This document shows, in pieces, positions 1 through 8,673 of a stretch of 64,000 bases of DNA. The DNA comes from Pseudothauera lacus (lineage in GTDB: Bacteria > Pseudomonadota > Gammaproteobacteria > Burkholderiales > Rhodocyclaceae), in NCBI RefSeq assembly GCF_003034845.1, contig NZ_PZKC01000001.1, forward strand, positions 1 to 64,000. The letters are read 5' to 3'. The translations under genes and the position numbers were made by a program. The notes beneath the pieces are model-generated. The model saw nothing but the letters and a program-made list of their open reading frames with translations. It had not been told where the DNA came from and made no database searches. Each line of letters begins with the position of its first letter. Positions within the stretch are counted from its first letter, which is position 1.

Positions 1-169
1 ACGCCGAGATGCGGGCCATTTGGTGCGAGCCCTTCGGGTGGGCCAGTCTGGCCGCGCCGGCGGCGTTGCGCTCGTTGTCAAGGGGGCGGCCATTGACTGC
101 CTCGCGCGCCTTGCCGGCACAGCCAGACTGACCCACGCGATCCGCCAGCGCGAATGAGAACAGGCCCTA
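1..169. other. Window edge, no supported gene
   Basis: I see no convincing coding region here. All three forward frames are interrupted by about base 155 and no start codon has a ribosome binding site. The stretch could be the tail of a gene lying to the left or plain intergenic DNA; the sequence does not decide. Confidence 0.4.
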
Positions 170-556
170 GTGCTATCGACGATGCTGGTGCTCGTGCAGG
201 TGCCGATACGGCGCTTCCGCGCCGTTTTCGCCGGGCGGGTGACGGCAGCCGATTTCGAGCATGGGGAATCGGCAACCGTTCCCGTCGATGTCAGCCGCCC
301 CAACCGGGTGTTCATCAACCTGGTGGAGGTGCCGACGCTTTTCTACGCGCTGTGCATCATCCACTTCGTCACCGGCACGGTCACGGTCACGGTCACGGCA
401 CTGACCATGGCGTGGGTGTACTTCGCCCTGCGCATTGCGCACAGCCTGATCTATCTGACCTACAACAGGGTCTTTCACCGCTTTCTCGTCTTCGCCACCA
501 GCAACGTGCTGCTTGTGGTAATGACCGTGCTGCTGGCGGTGGCGCTTGCGGAGTGA
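170..556 (+). CDS. MAPEG-family membrane protein
   Basis: A 128-residue, mostly hydrophobic protein with about four predicted membrane segments. The arrangement RFRAVFAGRV followed by NRVFINLVEVPTLFYALC resembles the first loop and second helix of MAPEG proteins (membrane-associated eicosanoid/glutathione metabolism family), which are small inner-membrane proteins of mostly unknown role in bacteria. The first helix is shorter than usual, and an in-frame stop at 152-154 excludes a longer upstream start, so the GTG at 170 is used without a strong ribosome binding site. A TGTVTVTVT run encoded by repeated tcacgg units lies near residue 70. Family assignment is fairly likely; function is unknown. 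Confidence 0.7.
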   Translation: MLSTMLVLVQVPIRRFRAVFAGRVTAADFEHGESATVPVDVSRPNRVFINLVEVPTLFYALCIIHFVTGTVTVTVTALTMAWVYFALRIAHSLIYLTYNRVFHRFLVFATSNVLLVVMTVLLAVALAE

Positions 557-587
557 CCAGGTCGATACCGTGGGCGAGGGCGGGGCA

Positions 588-2279
588 GTGAAGCTTGAAG
601 CGGCGGAGCCGGCGGATACGACGGTGCATTGCTTCGCAAGCTCGGCGGACAGCCGGGTCGGCCGCCTGCTGAGCTGGGGCGCGCGTGCGGCGCTGGCCGT
701 GCTCGCCGTGGCGGTGCTGGCGCTTCATGACGACATGAGCGCGCTGCTGGCGGTGCTGGTGCCGTGGACCTTGATCGTGGTTCCGGGGTGGTTGCTTCTG
801 CGCAATCTGCTCAAGCCCGGACAGGTGGTGCTGCGGGTCGATGCCGGTGGCATCGCCTCGCCGCTGTTCCGCGGCGCGCGCAAGCGCTACGCGTGGACGG
901 AGGTCAGCGGTGTCGCGCAACGCGTGCTGCAGGGCGCCTGGGTGCTGGAACTGCAGCTCAACACCGATCCGGCGCGCCCCGACCGGCGCAGCTTCTGGAG
1001 CGGCCGCAATCCCGCGCGCCCTTTCCTGCTGCTGACCATGTTCGATGACGCCACCCGTGCGCAGATCATCGATACGGTCGTCGCGGCGCTGGCAGCACAT
1101 GCTGCGGCGAGCGGGCGTGACACAACCGGGATGGTCGATGAGCTGGCAGCCGAACAGCAGTTCGCCGCCGAACTGAGGGCCCTGGCGCCGGTGCCGTGGG
1201 TGACCTGGGGGCTGTGCGCGGCCAACGTGCTGGTCTGGCTGGCAACGCTGGCTCTGGGGGCCGACTTTGCCGGCAGCGCGGCGGACAAGCTGCTGCAGTG
1301 GGGCGGGAATGCGGCTTCGGAGGTGCAGCGTGGGCAGTGGTGGCGGCTGCTGAGCGCGACCTTCCTGCACAGCGGCTTTGTCCATCTGGCAATGAACATG
1401 GTCGGCCTGCTGGCCGCCGGGGTGACCGTCGAGCGCATCTACGGACACCGTCTGTTCATCCTTCTGTACCTCGCTGCCGGACTTTCCGGCAGCGCGCTGA
1501 GCCTGCATTTCTCGGCGCAGAGCGCGGTCTCGGTGGGTGCATCGGGGGCAGTGTTCGGCATCACCGGGGCCTTGCTGGTGGCCGTGCTGCAGCACCGCCA
1601 CCGCCTGCCGGCGGCCTTCAGTGCGCAGATGCTGAGCGGCGTCGGCTTCTTCATCTTCTATTCGCTGCTGCAGGGCTTCGCCCGTGCGGACGTGGACAAT
1701 GCTGCCCACATCGGCGGCCTGCTGGGTGGCTGCGTGCTTGCCGCGCTGCTGCCGGAGCGTTTCGACCCCGCCCATTTTGCCGCTACCTTTCGCCGCCGCG
1801 CGCTGACCGCCGTGCTGCTCACCGCGCTGGCGGTCGGGGGGCTGGCTGCGCTGGCGCCGCCGGCGGCTGTCGATCAGGTGGCACGGGTACAGGCAGCGCG
1901 GGCGCTGGATGAGGCGATGGCGACATTCCAGGAGGCGGTGGCGGCGCTGCAGGCTGACGAGGCCCGGCGTCAGGCCGGGGAGATCGGCGAACGCGAGCTC
2001 GATGTGCTGGGGCGCACCGTGCATGGGCCGGCGTTTCGCATCGTGCAGACGCAGTTGCAGGCGGTGGAGCTGGATGCCGGCCACCCGCTGGGGGATTTTC
2101 TCGTCGACATCCGGCGCATGACCGAACTCCTCGTCGAGGCCCTGGAGATGGATACGATATACAGCGGCGGTGGCTTGCGGGCGGCCGACCCGCTGCGCAT
2201 GGCCGCCATCGAGGCGGAGCTCGCCGAGCTTGCCGCGCGCATGCAGCGTCGCGCGGACGAACACGGCGCGGCGCGCTGA
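588..2279 (+). CDS. Rhomboid-family intramembrane serine protease with C-terminal extension
   Basis: A 563-residue membrane protein. The central part (about residues 205-410) is a six-helix rhomboid core with the GASG motif holding the nucleophile Ser319 and, 55 residues later, the catalytic His374 in NAAHIGG; this spacing matches GlpG-type rhomboids. Ahead of the core are two extra membrane segments (about 30-80) and a soluble stretch of about 120 residues. After it comes about 150 residues of soluble, probably coiled-coil sequence. GTG 588 was chosen because GGGCGAGGG precedes it at a good distance; a TTG at 546 would overlap the upstream gene. Known bacterial rhomboids cleave membrane proteins inside the bilayer; the substrate here is unknown. 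It is too long and has the wrong layout for rhombosortase. Confidence 0.88.
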   Translation: MKLEAAEPADTTVHCFASSADSRVGRLLSWGARAALAVLAVAVLALHDDMSALLAVLVPWTLIVVPGWLLLRNLLKPGQVVLRVDAGGIASPLFRGARKRYAWTEVSGVAQRVLQGAWVLELQLNTDPARPDRRSFWSGRNPARPFLLLTMFDDATRAQIIDTVVAALAAHAAASGRDTTGMVDELAAEQQFAAELRALAPVPWVTWGLCAANVLVWLATLALGADFAGSAADKLLQWGGNAASEVQRGQWWRLLSATFLHSGFVHLAMNMVGLLAAGVTVERIYGHRLFILLYLAAGLSGSALSLHFSAQSAVSVGASGAVFGITGALLVAVLQHRHRLPAAFSAQMLSGVGFFIFYSLLQGFARADVDNAAHIGGLLGGCVLAALLPERFDPAHFAATFRRRALTAVLLTALAVGGLAALAPPAAVDQVARVQAARALDEAMATFQEAVAALQADEARRQAGEIGERELDVLGRTVHGPAFRIVQTQLQAVELDAGHPLGDFLVDIRRMTELLVEALEMDTIYSGGGLRAADPLRMAAIEAELAELAARMQRRADEHGAAR

Positions 2280-2282
2280 GTC

Positions 2283-5276
2283 TCAGCGCGTCTGCTGGCG
2301 CGCCAGCAACTGCGGAACCTCGCTCGCCGGGACGGCCGGGCTGCAGTAGTAGCCCTGGTATTCGTCGCACTCGTGACGTTGCAGGAAGTTCAGCTGCTCG
2401 AGCGTTTCCACGCCTTCGGCGATCACCCGGTGCTGCAGCTCTGCGGCAATGCCGATGACCATGCGGACGATGGCCGAGTCGCTGTTGCTGGTTTCCAGGT
2501 CGCGCACGAAGGAGCGGTCGATCTTGATCTTGTCGAGCGGGAAACGCTTCAGGTAGGACAGGCTGGAGTAGCCGGTGCCGAAGTCGTCGATGGAGAGCTT
2601 GACGCCGATGGCCTTGAGGTCGTCCATCAGCTTCACCACCCGCTCGGGGTCTTCGACGATCACGCTTTCGGTGATCTCCAGTTCAAGATAGTGCGCCTCC
2701 AGGCCGCTGACTTCCAGCGCGCGGGTGACCGTGGCGAGAATATCGGCACTGTGGAACTGCACCGCGGAAAGATTCACCGCCACCACCCGCGGTGCCATGC
2801 CGGCGTCCTGCCAGGCCTTGTTCTGACGGCAGGCTTCTTCGAGTACCCAGGCGCCGATGGGCAGGATGAGGCGGCTTTCCTCGGCCACCGGGATGAAGCG
2901 TACCGGTGACACCATGCCCAGCTCGGGATGCTGCCAGCGCAGCAGGCTCTCGAAGCCGATGATCTCGCCGCTGCGGATGTCCACCTGCGGCTGATAGTGC
3001 AGCATCAGTTCACCGCGCCCCAGCGCCAGACGCAGATCGCTTTCCAGACGCAGGCGTTCGGCCATGCGCACGTTCATGTCGGCGGAGAAGAAGCGGAGCT
3101 TGCTTTGTCCCGACTTCTTCGCCTGGTGCAGTGCGGCGTCGGCGTTGCGCAACAGCGCTGCCGAGTCGCCGCCGTCGCTGCCAAGCTGGCAGATGCCGGC
3201 GCTGGCGGTGGTGACTACATCGTTGAGTTCGATCTGCACCGGGCGGGCAAGGCGTTCGAGCAGCCTGGCGGTTATGGTTTCCGCCTTCTGCGGGTCGCGG
3301 CCCTGGGCGATGAGGACGCCGAACTGATCGCCGCCCAGGCGGCCGAGGGCGTCGTCGTCGCGCAGCAGGCGGCGCAGACGGATGGCGGCGCGGCGCAGCA
3401 TGATGTCGCCGGCGCTGTGTCCGAAGGCGTCGTTGATGCGGCTGAGCTGATCGAGGTCGATGACGATGAGTGCTCCTTCGCGACCGCTGGTCAGCCAATC
3501 ATCGAGAATGCGCGTGAAGCCCTGACGATTGGGCAGATCGGTGAGCTGGTCGACGTGGGTGAGCGATTCGATGCGCGCTTCGGCGGCCTTGCGTTCGCTG
3601 AGGTCGGTGATGAACATTGCCCAGTGGGTGACGGCGCCATCGTCGTCGTGGATGGCGCTGATCGTGCAATGGATGGGCAGTGGGCTGCCGTCCTTGCGGC
3701 AGGCGGCCAGCTCGCCGCGCCAGATGCCGTGTTCGCCGAGGGCGGCGGTGATGTGCTCGCGCAGGGTGGTGTCGCAGCCCGAGAACACGAAGTCGGCAGG
3801 CTTGTGGCGCAACTCGTCGAGCTGGAAACCGCTGATCGCGGTGGCGCTGCGGTTGAGGGTGAGGACGCGGCGTTGGGCATCGAGGATCAGCACCGCGTCG
3901 CTGGCATGGTCGAAGAAGTGGGTGATCAGGCGCTGGCGTTCCTCGGCCTCGTAGCGCTCGGTCATGTCCCAGGCGACCCCGGCGAGCCCCTTCGGTTCGT
4001 CGCCATCACCGAACACCGGCACGCGCAGGAACTCGTACGGGCGCCGCACACCGCCGGTAACCAGCCATACCAACTGGCGCTCGGGGCTGCCCTTGCGATA
4101 CACCGCAAGCTGGCCTTCGCGCAGGCGGCGGGCTTCTGCCGGCGGGAACAGCTCATCGACGGTGCGCCCGATGATGTCCGCCATCGGCTTGCCCATGCCG
4201 CGGCAGAAGGCTTCGTTCACCGAGACGAAACGGCCGTCGTTGTCGAGCAGCCACGCCGGGTCGGGAATGGCGTCGAGCAGGGCGCGTCCTTCGCGGGTCT
4301 TTTCTGCGTAGGCGCGGGTCATCTTCCTGGCCAGGGCCTCGGCCTCGTCATAACCGCGCCGCCAGGCGCGCACCAGGGCGATCACCGCCAGTACCAGCAC
4401 CGCCCCCAGCAAGGCATAGACAATGACGCGATGGCGCCACTCGGCGAGGATGTCGCGCTCGGCGAGCCCGATCGAGAACACGAAAGGGGTGCCCTCCACC
4501 GCGCGGAAGGAGAACACCCGCGCTTCGCCGTCGAGGGCGCCGCTGCGGCGGAAGCTGCCGGCGCGCTGGCCGGCGGCCAGCGCAGCTGGAATGGGGCTGT
4601 TGCGCAGTTTGCGCGACACACCTTCGGCCAGCGCGGGACGGCGGGCGAAGAGCTCCATCTCCGTGCTCCACAGGGCGATCACCCCATGCTGGCCGACGTC
4701 GAGGTCGGCGTAGTAGCGCTCGTAGTAGTCGGCCCGCAGTGTGGCGAGAACAATGCCGGCAAAGCCTCCGGAGGGGTCCTGCAGGCGGCGGGCGACGACG
4801 ATCACCATGTCGCCGGTGACGCGCGAGAGCAAGGGTTCGGAAATCGACAGGTCGACGCCGGGGTCGTCGCGCAGACGGGCGAAATACGGGCGGTCGGCAA
4901 TGTTGACCGCCGTGGCGAGGACGCCGCTGGCGTCATACAGGTAGTTGCCGTCGATGCCGGCGACACGGAAGCTGTGGAGCTCGGGGAAGTCCTTCAGGTA
5001 GTGCTGCAACTGCGCCTCGACCTGCGCGCGCGGCGCACCGGCGGCTACTGCGTACTGGTAACGGAGGGCGAAGTCGGCGAGGTGCTGGTCGATCTGACGC
5101 AGGGAGCCGTGGAAATGGCCTTCGAGCAGGCGGGCGAGGGTGGCGCCCTGTTTTTCCGCGGCGAGCAGCTCACGTTCGCGCGATTGCTGCAGGTCGAGGG
5201 TGATCCAGCCGAACAGGCCGAGGAGGAAGAGGGCGGTGAGGATGCCGCCAAAACGCAAGGCCAGTCTTTCGGCCAT
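2283..5276 (-). CDS. Membrane-bound Cache-PAS-PAS-GGDEF-EAL protein (c-di-GMP phosphodiesterase)
   Basis: A 997-residue inner-membrane signalling protein. It has an N-terminal membrane anchor (about 7-28), a periplasmic Cache-like sensor region to about residue 285, a second membrane segment (about 287-305), two PAS domains, then GGDEF and EAL domains. The GGDEF signature reads GGDQF (near residue 649), so cyclase activity is doubtful. The EAL signature reads ESL (near 775), which keeps the metal-binding glutamate, and DDFGTGYSS (near 900) is intact, so c-di-GMP hydrolysis remains plausible. The ATG has a GGGAAGGA ribosome binding site. It ends 4 bases from the convergent rhomboid gene. The ligand of the periplasmic sensor is unknown. 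Confidence 0.93.
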   Translation of the reverse strand: MAERLALRFGGILTALFLLGLFGWITLDLQQSRERELLAAEKQGATLARLLEGHFHGSLRQIDQHLADFALRYQYAVAAGAPRAQVEAQLQHYLKDFPELHSFRVAGIDGNYLYDASGVLATAVNIADRPYFARLRDDPGVDLSISEPLLSRVTGDMVIVVARRLQDPSGGFAGIVLATLRADYYERYYADLDVGQHGVIALWSTEMELFARRPALAEGVSRKLRNSPIPAALAAGQRAGSFRRSGALDGEARVFSFRAVEGTPFVFSIGLAERDILAEWRHRVIVYALLGAVLVLAVIALVRAWRRGYDEAEALARKMTRAYAEKTREGRALLDAIPDPAWLLDNDGRFVSVNEAFCRGMGKPMADIIGRTVDELFPPAEARRLREGQLAVYRKGSPERQLVWLVTGGVRRPYEFLRVPVFGDGDEPKGLAGVAWDMTERYEAEERQRLITHFFDHASDAVLILDAQRRVLTLNRSATAISGFQLDELRHKPADFVFSGCDTTLREHITAALGEHGIWRGELAACRKDGSPLPIHCTISAIHDDDGAVTHWAMFITDLSERKAAEARIESLTHVDQLTDLPNRQGFTRILDDWLTSGREGALIVIDLDQLSRINDAFGHSAGDIMLRRAAIRLRRLLRDDDALGRLGGDQFGVLIAQGRDPQKAETITARLLERLARPVQIELNDVVTTASAGICQLGSDGGDSAALLRNADAALHQAKKSGQSKLRFFSADMNVRMAERLRLESDLRLALGRGELMLHYQPQVDIRSGEIIGFESLLRWQHPELGMVSPVRFIPVAEESRLILPIGAWVLEEACRQNKAWQDAGMAPRVVAVNLSAVQFHSADILATVTRALEVSGLEAHYLELEITESVIVEDPERVVKLMDDLKAIGVKLSIDDFGTGYSSLSYLKRFPLDKIKIDRSFVRDLETSNSDSAIVRMVIGIAAELQHRVIAEGVETLEQLNFLQRHECDEYQGYYCSPAVPASEVPQLLARQQTR

Positions 5277-5410
5277 ATTCCTTCCCTCGCCAGAACGTCA
5301 TAATTATTGTCGCCGCGCAGTGTAGCACGCAGCTTGCAGGGCCTAGAAAAGGAGCCCGCGACCGGCCAGTGGTGGCAGACGGCAGCGCTTCCGCCAGCGA
5401 TAATGCAGCC

Positions 5411-6613
5411 ATGATGACACCTGTGGAATATCCCGCCGCCGGCCCCGGCGCAGAGCAGCCGGCGCTTCTGCTGCCTGCCGACGCGGTGCTGCCGGATTAT
5501 GGTGACGGTGGTCTCCTCGGGCTGGTAGGCGGAATCCGGCGCTGGGCGCTCGATCGCCACCGCGGGGGCGCGGCGGTGCGGGTGTTCTGGCTGATCGACG
5601 GTCTCGGTGATGCCTTCCTGTGCCGCCACGGCGCCGGCAGCCGTCTTCATGCCCACCGTCAGCGTGCCCTTACCAGCGTCTTTCCGACCACCACCGCCAG
5701 TGCCGTGACCACGTTGATGACCGGCCTGTCACCGCTGCAGCATGGCTTGACGGGCTGGTTCATCCACGATGCGCGCTTTGGCGGTGTACTCGCTCCGCTG
5801 CCGCTGGAGCGCCGCGGCGGCGGACGCCTGCGGGCGCCCCTGCTGCTGCGCCGGCTGTTTCCGTACGCGTCACTGTACGGACAGCTGCCATGCCCGAGTG
5901 CCGTGGTGGCACCGCGGGCCATTGCCCACTCGCCCTTCTCGCGCCGCCACGCACGCGGTGCACGCATTGTTGCTCACGCCGGTCTGGACGACATGGTGGT
6001 CCAGGTGGCTGCTGTGGTGGCCGCGCTGGCCAGTGACGGCGGGGGGTATGTCCACGCCTATTACGACCGTTTCGATGCCCTCAGCCATCAACATGGCTGC
6101 AATGCGCCTGCGGTGGTGGATGAGTTTGCGCGCCTCGATGCGGCATTTGGTGCCTTGCTGGCACGACTGGCGGGGACGCCCACGGAGGTGCTGGTAAGCG
6201 CCGATCACGGCTTCATCGACAGTCCGCCCGCGCAGTGCATCGACCTTGCCGCCTGGCCGGAGGTTGCGGCCATGCTCGACGGGCCGTTGTTCGGCGAGCG
6301 CCGTGCGGCCTTGTGCCGGGTGCGTGCCGGGGCGGTCGACGAGTTCGCCGCCTTCGTTGCCGGCGAACTGGGCGCGCGTGCCGTGCTGCAGCCCTCCCGG
6401 CGACTTGTGCAGGCCGGGCTGCTCGGTCCGGGTCCGGCGCACCGGCGCATTGCCGAGCGCCTGGGCACCCATGCCGTGCTGATGGCGCCCGGGTGGACGC
6501 TGCAGGACCGCGTCGATGGCGAAAAACCGCAGCAGATGCTGGGGGTGCATGGCGGGCTGAGCGCGGATGAAATGTATGTGCCGCTCATCCACGCCTGCTG
6601 CGCCGGGGAGTGA
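5411..6613 (+). CDS. Alkaline-phosphatase-superfamily (phosphodiesterase/pyrophosphatase-like) protein
   Basis: A soluble protein of about 400 residues resembling type I phosphodiesterase/nucleotide pyrophosphatase proteins. The metal and nucleophile elements are visible: LIDGLGD near residue 50, FPTTTASAVTTLMTG with the expected nucleophilic threonine, and SADHGF before the C-terminal third. The superfamily hydrolyses phosphate or sulfate mono- and diesters at a two-metal site; the substrate here cannot be named. No signal peptide is evident. ATG 5411 was taken as start; a second ATG follows directly and a GTG at 5369 is possible. The gene is divergent from the EAL gene and shares a 134-base intergenic region with it. 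Confidence 0.8.
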   Translation: MMTPVEYPAAGPGAEQPALLLPADAVLPDYGDGGLLGLVGGIRRWALDRHRGGAAVRVFWLIDGLGDAFLCRHGAGSRLHAHRQRALTSVFPTTTASAVTTLMTGLSPLQHGLTGWFIHDARFGGVLAPLPLERRGGGRLRAPLLLRRLFPYASLYGQLPCPSAVVAPRAIAHSPFSRRHARGARIVAHAGLDDMVVQVAAVVAALASDGGGYVHAYYDRFDALSHQHGCNAPAVVDEFARLDAAFGALLARLAGTPTEVLVSADHGFIDSPPAQCIDLAAWPEVAAMLDGPLFGERRAALCRVRAGAVDEFAAFVAGELGARAVLQPSRRLVQAGLLGPGPAHRRIAERLGTHAVLMAPGWTLQDRVDGEKPQQMLGVHGGLSADEMYVPLIHACCAGE

Positions 6614-6738
6614 TGCGGTAATCAAATGCCGTGCGCGCCGGGCCTGTCCCTGCCTCGTCCGCAGCGGGGCTCGCTTCGCGCAGGATGAACGGGGTGGCGC
6701 CGATTGATTGGCGGGGTGATGGTCCCCGTCGCTCAGCC

Positions 6739-7179
6739 TCAGTGCAGCTCGTCGTCGCCGGGTGGCAAGGGCAGGATGGCAATCCCTTCGTCGAGCAACT
6801 CTTCGAGCGCATCGCGATCGGCCTGGCCGCGAATGCTGCGCGCCGCGGTCTCGCCGTGGTGGATGCGGCGGGCTTCTTCGGGGAAGCGGGCGCCGACGTC
6901 TTCCGCTTCGCGGGCCAGCGAGCGCAGCAGCGCCATCACCGTTGCCGCTTCGGGTGTCATTGCCGGATTGGCCGGCGGCGTCGCGGCTGCCTGTACCGGC
7001 GCGGCGGCGCTGTGGCGGGTCTGGACGTAGGGCGCGGAGGGCAGGCGGGCAATCCGCGTGGAACCGCATGTCGGACAGCTCACCAGACCGCGGGCACACT
7101 GCGCCTCGAATGCCGCCGCGGAAGCGAACCAGCCTTCGAAGTGGTGATCCTTGTCGCAGCCCAGGTTGAATACGATCAC
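6739..7179 (-). CDS. DUF1178 family protein
   Basis: A 146-residue cytoplasmic protein. It opens with MIVFNLGC and continues HHFEGWF, then a CPTCGST pair of cysteines and PSAPYV, the pattern of the DUF1178 family common in alpha- and betaproteobacteria. The three or four cysteines suggest a small zinc ribbon at the N-terminus. The C-terminal half contains a PEEARRIHHGE stretch also seen in this family. No biochemical role has been established for the family to my knowledge. It stands alone between two convergent or unrelated units. Confidence 0.88.
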   Translation of the reverse strand: MIVFNLGCDKDHHFEGWFASAAAFEAQCARGLVSCPTCGSTRIARLPSAPYVQTRHSAAAPVQAAATPPANPAMTPEAATVMALLRSLAREAEDVGARFPEEARRIHHGETAARSIRGQADRDALEELLDEGIAILPLPPGDDELH

Positions 7180-7408
7180 GTGCCCAGCTCCATCATTCGA
7201 CTACATGCCCACGCCGCCCGTGCGGCAGCCGGTCTGTCCATTGGACCCCGGCAAGGGTGTGCTTGATCCCCGAGCGTGAACGCGGGCGTCGCGCAGGGCT
7301 GCGGATTATAGCCCGGCTCCCGGCGCATGTACGGAGAACGCGGGAGTCGAGGGCTGGGCCGCTACGCTGCCCGGGAACGCGTCGACGATGTCGGGGGTGA
7401 ATGAGGTC

Positions 7409-7615
7409 TCAGTTGCGGCGTGCGAAATGCAGCGCCAGATCGCAGCTCGAACCGCCTGCATACCAGCGCGCCAGGGCACAGGCGTTACTGCGATAACGGA
7501 AGATGTAGTCGTCGGCAACCCGCTTGCGCACGGTGTAAGGCTGGCTCGGAGGCGCCGGAGGCGGTGTGTGCAAGGATGTATGCGTTCGTTCATCGGGTTG
7601 GCGGTGTCCGTGCAA
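7409..7615 (-). CDS. Possible small ORF, unrecognised
   Basis: An open frame of at most 68 codons in an otherwise gene-free stretch (7180-7950). The second half (PYTVRKRVADDYIF onward to LALHFARRN and a TGA stop) shows balanced amino acids, two cysteines and third-position C/G bias typical of real genes here, while the first third is proline/threonine-rich and less convincing. The only start is a TTG without a clear ribosome binding site. It could be a short secreted or orphan protein, the remnant of a longer gene, or chance. I recognise no family. Confidence 0.3.
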   Translation of the reverse strand: MHGHRQPDERTHTSLHTPPPAPPSQPYTVRKRVADDYIFRYRSNACALARWYAGGSSCDLALHFARRN

Positions 7616-7665
7616 TGGGCGCTCGAGGGATGCAGAAATTCCTGTCTGTTACGCTGCTGCAGTAG

Positions 7666-7694
7666 TTGACAATGATTATCAATAAATAAAGAAT
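7666..7694 (+). promoter_or_regulatory. Fur box overlapping a sigma-70 promoter of the heme operon
   Basis: Bases 7667-7681 read TGACAATGATTATCA, a 7-1-7 inverted repeat differing at one base from the core Fur target TGATAATNATTATCA. A perfect -35 hexamer TTGACA occupies 7666-7671 and a plausible -10 (AAGAAT) lies 17 bases further on. Fur bound to iron would therefore block RNA polymerase directly. The first gene starts at 7951, leaving a leader of about 250 bases. The stretch is distinctly A/T-rich against its surroundings. Confidence 0.8.
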
Positions 7695-7950
7695 ACCAAC
7701 CGGAAGATGCGTTTGTACTGCGCACTTCCCCGTGCGTGCCCCTTCCGGGGTTGCGCCCAGCAAGGCAAGCCGTCACCCGACGGCCACCCAGCCAACCTTG
7801 CCAGCAGAACTCGCGCCCTGCGAGCCAGCCAGCCTTTTCCTGTTTCACCGAACGTGCACGCCTTGTCAGGCGGCACCGTCTGTCGCGCCCGTGCGCCTGG
7901 CGCAAGGTGTTCCGGCGCCGGTGGCGACACCAACATGAAGGAGTTCGTGA

Positions 7951-8673
7951 ATGTTCAAGACTACTGCTGTGTCCGGTGCGTTGCTTGCCGCTGCACTTAC
8001 CATGGGGGCAGGGGTTGCCCATGCCGATACCTCCAATGGCCCCGACCCCTACACGCTCGGATTCCAGACGCCCGACGCCGCTAGCTGGGGTGGCTGGACG
8101 CGTGGCGAAGGGGATGCGATCCACGTCGAATGGGACATCTTCGCCGATGCGAGCTATGGCGGAGCGACCGACCGCAGTGCGGCGCCCGACCTTGCCGCGT
8201 ACAACGCAAGTGATGCGCATATTGACTGGAGTTTCGGCGTCTTCCCCTCGGGAACCGGCAACCTCTACAGCTTCGGTGCCGATCAGTCTTACGACATCTC
8301 GTTTTCGAATACCTCGCTGAGCGGTCCGGTGCGCGCCGTGATGCAGGTCGAGGCCTGGGGTTTCGAGGTCGACCTGGGCTCGGTGCTGCTCAACGGTGTG
8401 GCCCCGGCGTTCGCCGATCTGGTGTTCACGCAGCGGATCATGTCCACCATCGGTGAGGCGACCTTGTTCCAGCAGCTGATCTACTGGGATCTGGCCGCTG
8501 CGCCAACCGACTACCTGCTCAGTTTCACGGCCCCTGTGCATACTTCGCTGGCGCAGGTTGCCATCGATGTGGGCAGCATCGCTCCGGTGCCGGAACCGGA
8601 AACCTACGCCATGATGCTCGCCGGCCTTGGGCTGGTCGGGGCGGTGGCGCGTCGGCGCAAGAAGGCGGCCTGA
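7951..8673 (+). CDS. PEP-CTERM protein, first gene of the heme operon
   Basis: A 240-residue secreted protein: N-terminal signal peptide ending near AHADTS, an acidic and aromatic-rich central region with no family I recognise, and a C-terminal sorting tail VPEPETYAMMLAG, hydrophobic helix, then RRRKK. PEP-CTERM tails are recognised and processed by an exosortase, and the proteins are exported to the cell surface or matrix. The start has an AAGGAG ribosome binding site. The gene directly follows the Fur-box promoter and its TGA stop overlaps the ATG of the heme receptor gene, so the two are almost certainly co-translated. A role in binding heme or hemoprotein at the surface is inference from position only. 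The mid-protein phrase SGPVRA recurs in the PEP-CTERM protein at 10939. Confidence 0.88.
   Translation: MFKTTAVSGALLAAALTMGAGVAHADTSNGPDPYTLGFQTPDAASWGGWTRGEGDAIHVEWDIFADASYGGATDRSAAPDLAAYNASDAHIDWSFGVFPSGTGNLYSFGADQSYDISFSNTSLSGPVRAVMQVEAWGFEVDLGSVLLNGVAPAFADLVFTQRIMSTIGEATLFQQLIYWDLAAAPTDYLLSFTAPVHTSLAQVAIDVGSIAPVPEPETYAMMLAGLGLVGAVARRRKKAA

Noticed and set aside
393-2264. 623-codon minus-strand open frame
   Set aside because: It is antisense to the rhomboid gene, arginine/histidine/glutamine-rich and without any domain; a high-GC shadow.
2928-5303. 791-codon plus-strand open frame
   Set aside because: Antisense to the GGDEF-EAL gene, with valine/alanine/glycine-rich repetitive composition typical of shadows.
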